From contig JAAFHH010000139.1 of the NCBI GenBank assembly GCA_013297545.1, forward strand, positions 1 to 7,521: a stretch of 7,521 nt of DNA. Reading direction: 5' to 3'. The stretch comes from Alphaproteobacteria bacterium (GTDB lineage: Bacteria; Pseudomonadota; Alphaproteobacteria; Elsterales; Elsteraceae). Shown here in pieces: positions 6,975 through 7,521 of this stretch (within the stretch, counting starts at the first letter, position 1; every line of letters starts with the position of its first letter). The translations under genes and the position numbers were made by a program. Under the pieces are notes generated by a model. That model was not told the origin of the DNA, ran no database searches, and worked only from the letters and a program-made list of their open reading frames with translations.

Positions 6975-7439
6975 ATGAGCGAAGCTTCAGATCACAAGAA
7001 CCTCCCCCATGGCGACCTGCTGCGCATGACGACCGAAGTGGTTGCTGCGTATCTTGGCAACAACACTGTTGGTGCAGATCAGATTCCTGACGTGATCAGC
7101 ACGGTGTTCGGCTCGCTGCGCGATGTCGGCGGTGCCACCACGGAAACCAAGTCTGAACCGCTGAAGCCGGCGGTGTCGGTGCGTAAGTCCGTGATGCCGG
7201 ACTACATCGTCTGCCTCGAAGACGGCAAGAAACTGAAGATGCTGAAGCGGCATCTGCGCACCATGTACAACATGTCGCCGGAAGACTATCGCCAGAAGTG
7301 GAACCTGCCGGCCGACTATCCGATGGTCGCCCCGAATTACGCCAAGCAGCGGTCCGACTTCGCCAAGCAGATTGGCCTCGGCCGCGCTGCCCCGAAGGCG
7401 GAAGCCAAGCCCGTGCGTCGCGGCGGCAAGCGCAGCTAG
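6975..7439 (+). CDS. MucR/Ros family transcriptional regulator with altered zinc finger
   Basis: The 154-residue protein is a MucR/Ros-type DNA-binding regulator, a family in alphaproteobacteria that controls exopolysaccharide, motility, virulence or cell-cycle genes. The N-terminal part (about 10-50) has the oligomerisation-type LLRMTTEVVAAYLGNN. A linker leads to PAVSVRKSV (65-73), then the finger region CLEDGKKLKMLKRHLRTMY (80-98), followed by the hallmark MSPEDYRQKWNLPADYPMVAP and a basic tail (AKPVRRGGKRS). In Ros the finger is Cys-x2-Cys-x9-His-x3-His; here the ligand positions read Cys80, Asp83, His93 and Met97 (then Tyr98). An upstream TTG at 6888 in the same frame would add 29 residues but lies before the promoter; the ATG at 6975 fits homologue N-termini. 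No Shine-Dalgarno precedes it. The targets cannot be read from the window, so I give no gene symbol beyond the family name. Confidence 0.92.
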   Translation: MSEASDHKNLPHGDLLRMTTEVVAAYLGNNTVGADQIPDVISTVFGSLRDVGGATTETKSEPLKPAVSVRKSVMPDYIVCLEDGKKLKMLKRHLRTMYNMSPEDYRQKWNLPADYPMVAPNYAKQRSDFAKQIGLGRAAPKAEAKPVRRGGKRS

Positions 7440-7464
7440 TCAAACCACCCTGGTTCAGTCGAAG

Positions 7465-7496
7465 CGCCCCCCGAGCAGCTGATCGGGGGGCGTTTT
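7465..7496 (+). terminator. Intrinsic terminator after the mucR-type gene
   Basis: A 10-bp perfect GC-rich stem, CGCCCCCCGA (7465-7474) with TCGGGGGGCG (7483-7492), closes an 8-nt loop and is followed by TTTT and, after GCG, a further TTT. It starts 25 nt after the stop codon. The opposite strand has no T-run after the stem, so it works in the plus direction only and makes the regulator a single-gene unit. The remaining bases to the right edge hold nothing I can identify. Confidence 0.9.
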
Positions 7497-7521
7497 GCGT
7501 TTGCCTCAGTCGCGCAACAGC

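Overview
The window looks like an ordinary chromosomal core region of a GC-rich alphaproteobacterium, possibly Rhodospirillales-like. The evidence is a MucR/Ros-family regulator, a RibB fused to a degenerate GTP cyclohydrolase II domain, and the gene order rpiB-glyA-nrdR-ribD-ribE-ribB-ribH-nusB-thiL. The taxonomic call is an inference from gene content and base composition. I see no transposase, phage gene, CRISPR array, rRNA or tRNA, and no sign of horizontal transfer.

Layout: positions 1 to 6712 hold nine genes, all on the minus strand and read right to left: rpiB, glyA, nrdR, ribD, ribE (riboflavin synthase), ribBX, ribH, nusB and thiL, the last cut off by the left edge. The gaps are 34 nt (rpiB/glyA), 12 nt, a 20-nt overlap (nrdR/ribD), 11, 0, 11, 1 and 4 nt, so one long transcript with translational coupling is likely. 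A divergent region (6713-6974) separates this cluster from one plus-strand gene, a mucR-type regulator (6975-7439). That gene has a good sigma70-like promoter on its left and a strong intrinsic terminator on its right (7465-7496).

How the genes fit together: RpiB interconverts ribose-5-phosphate and ribulose-5-phosphate, and ribulose-5-phosphate is the substrate of RibB. RibB gives the four-carbon unit that RibH joins to the product of RibD (plus a phosphatase) to make lumazine, which RibE turns into riboflavin. GlyA supplies one-carbon units needed for purines and therefore for GTP, the other riboflavin precursor. NrdR controls ribonucleotide reductase genes, NusB acts in rRNA antitermination, and ThiL makes thiamine diphosphate. 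The GTP cyclohydrolase II step is missing: the RibA-like half of RibBX has lost the zinc cysteines and catalytic core, so a separate ribA must lie elsewhere.

The least ordinary parts are the RibBX C-terminal domain, the MucR zinc finger with two of four expected ligand positions changed, and the divergent region. The latter holds a 10-bp perfect inverted repeat enclosing a nested stem and hairpin, plus a repeated TATCATYGG element. I do not see a wholly new system here.
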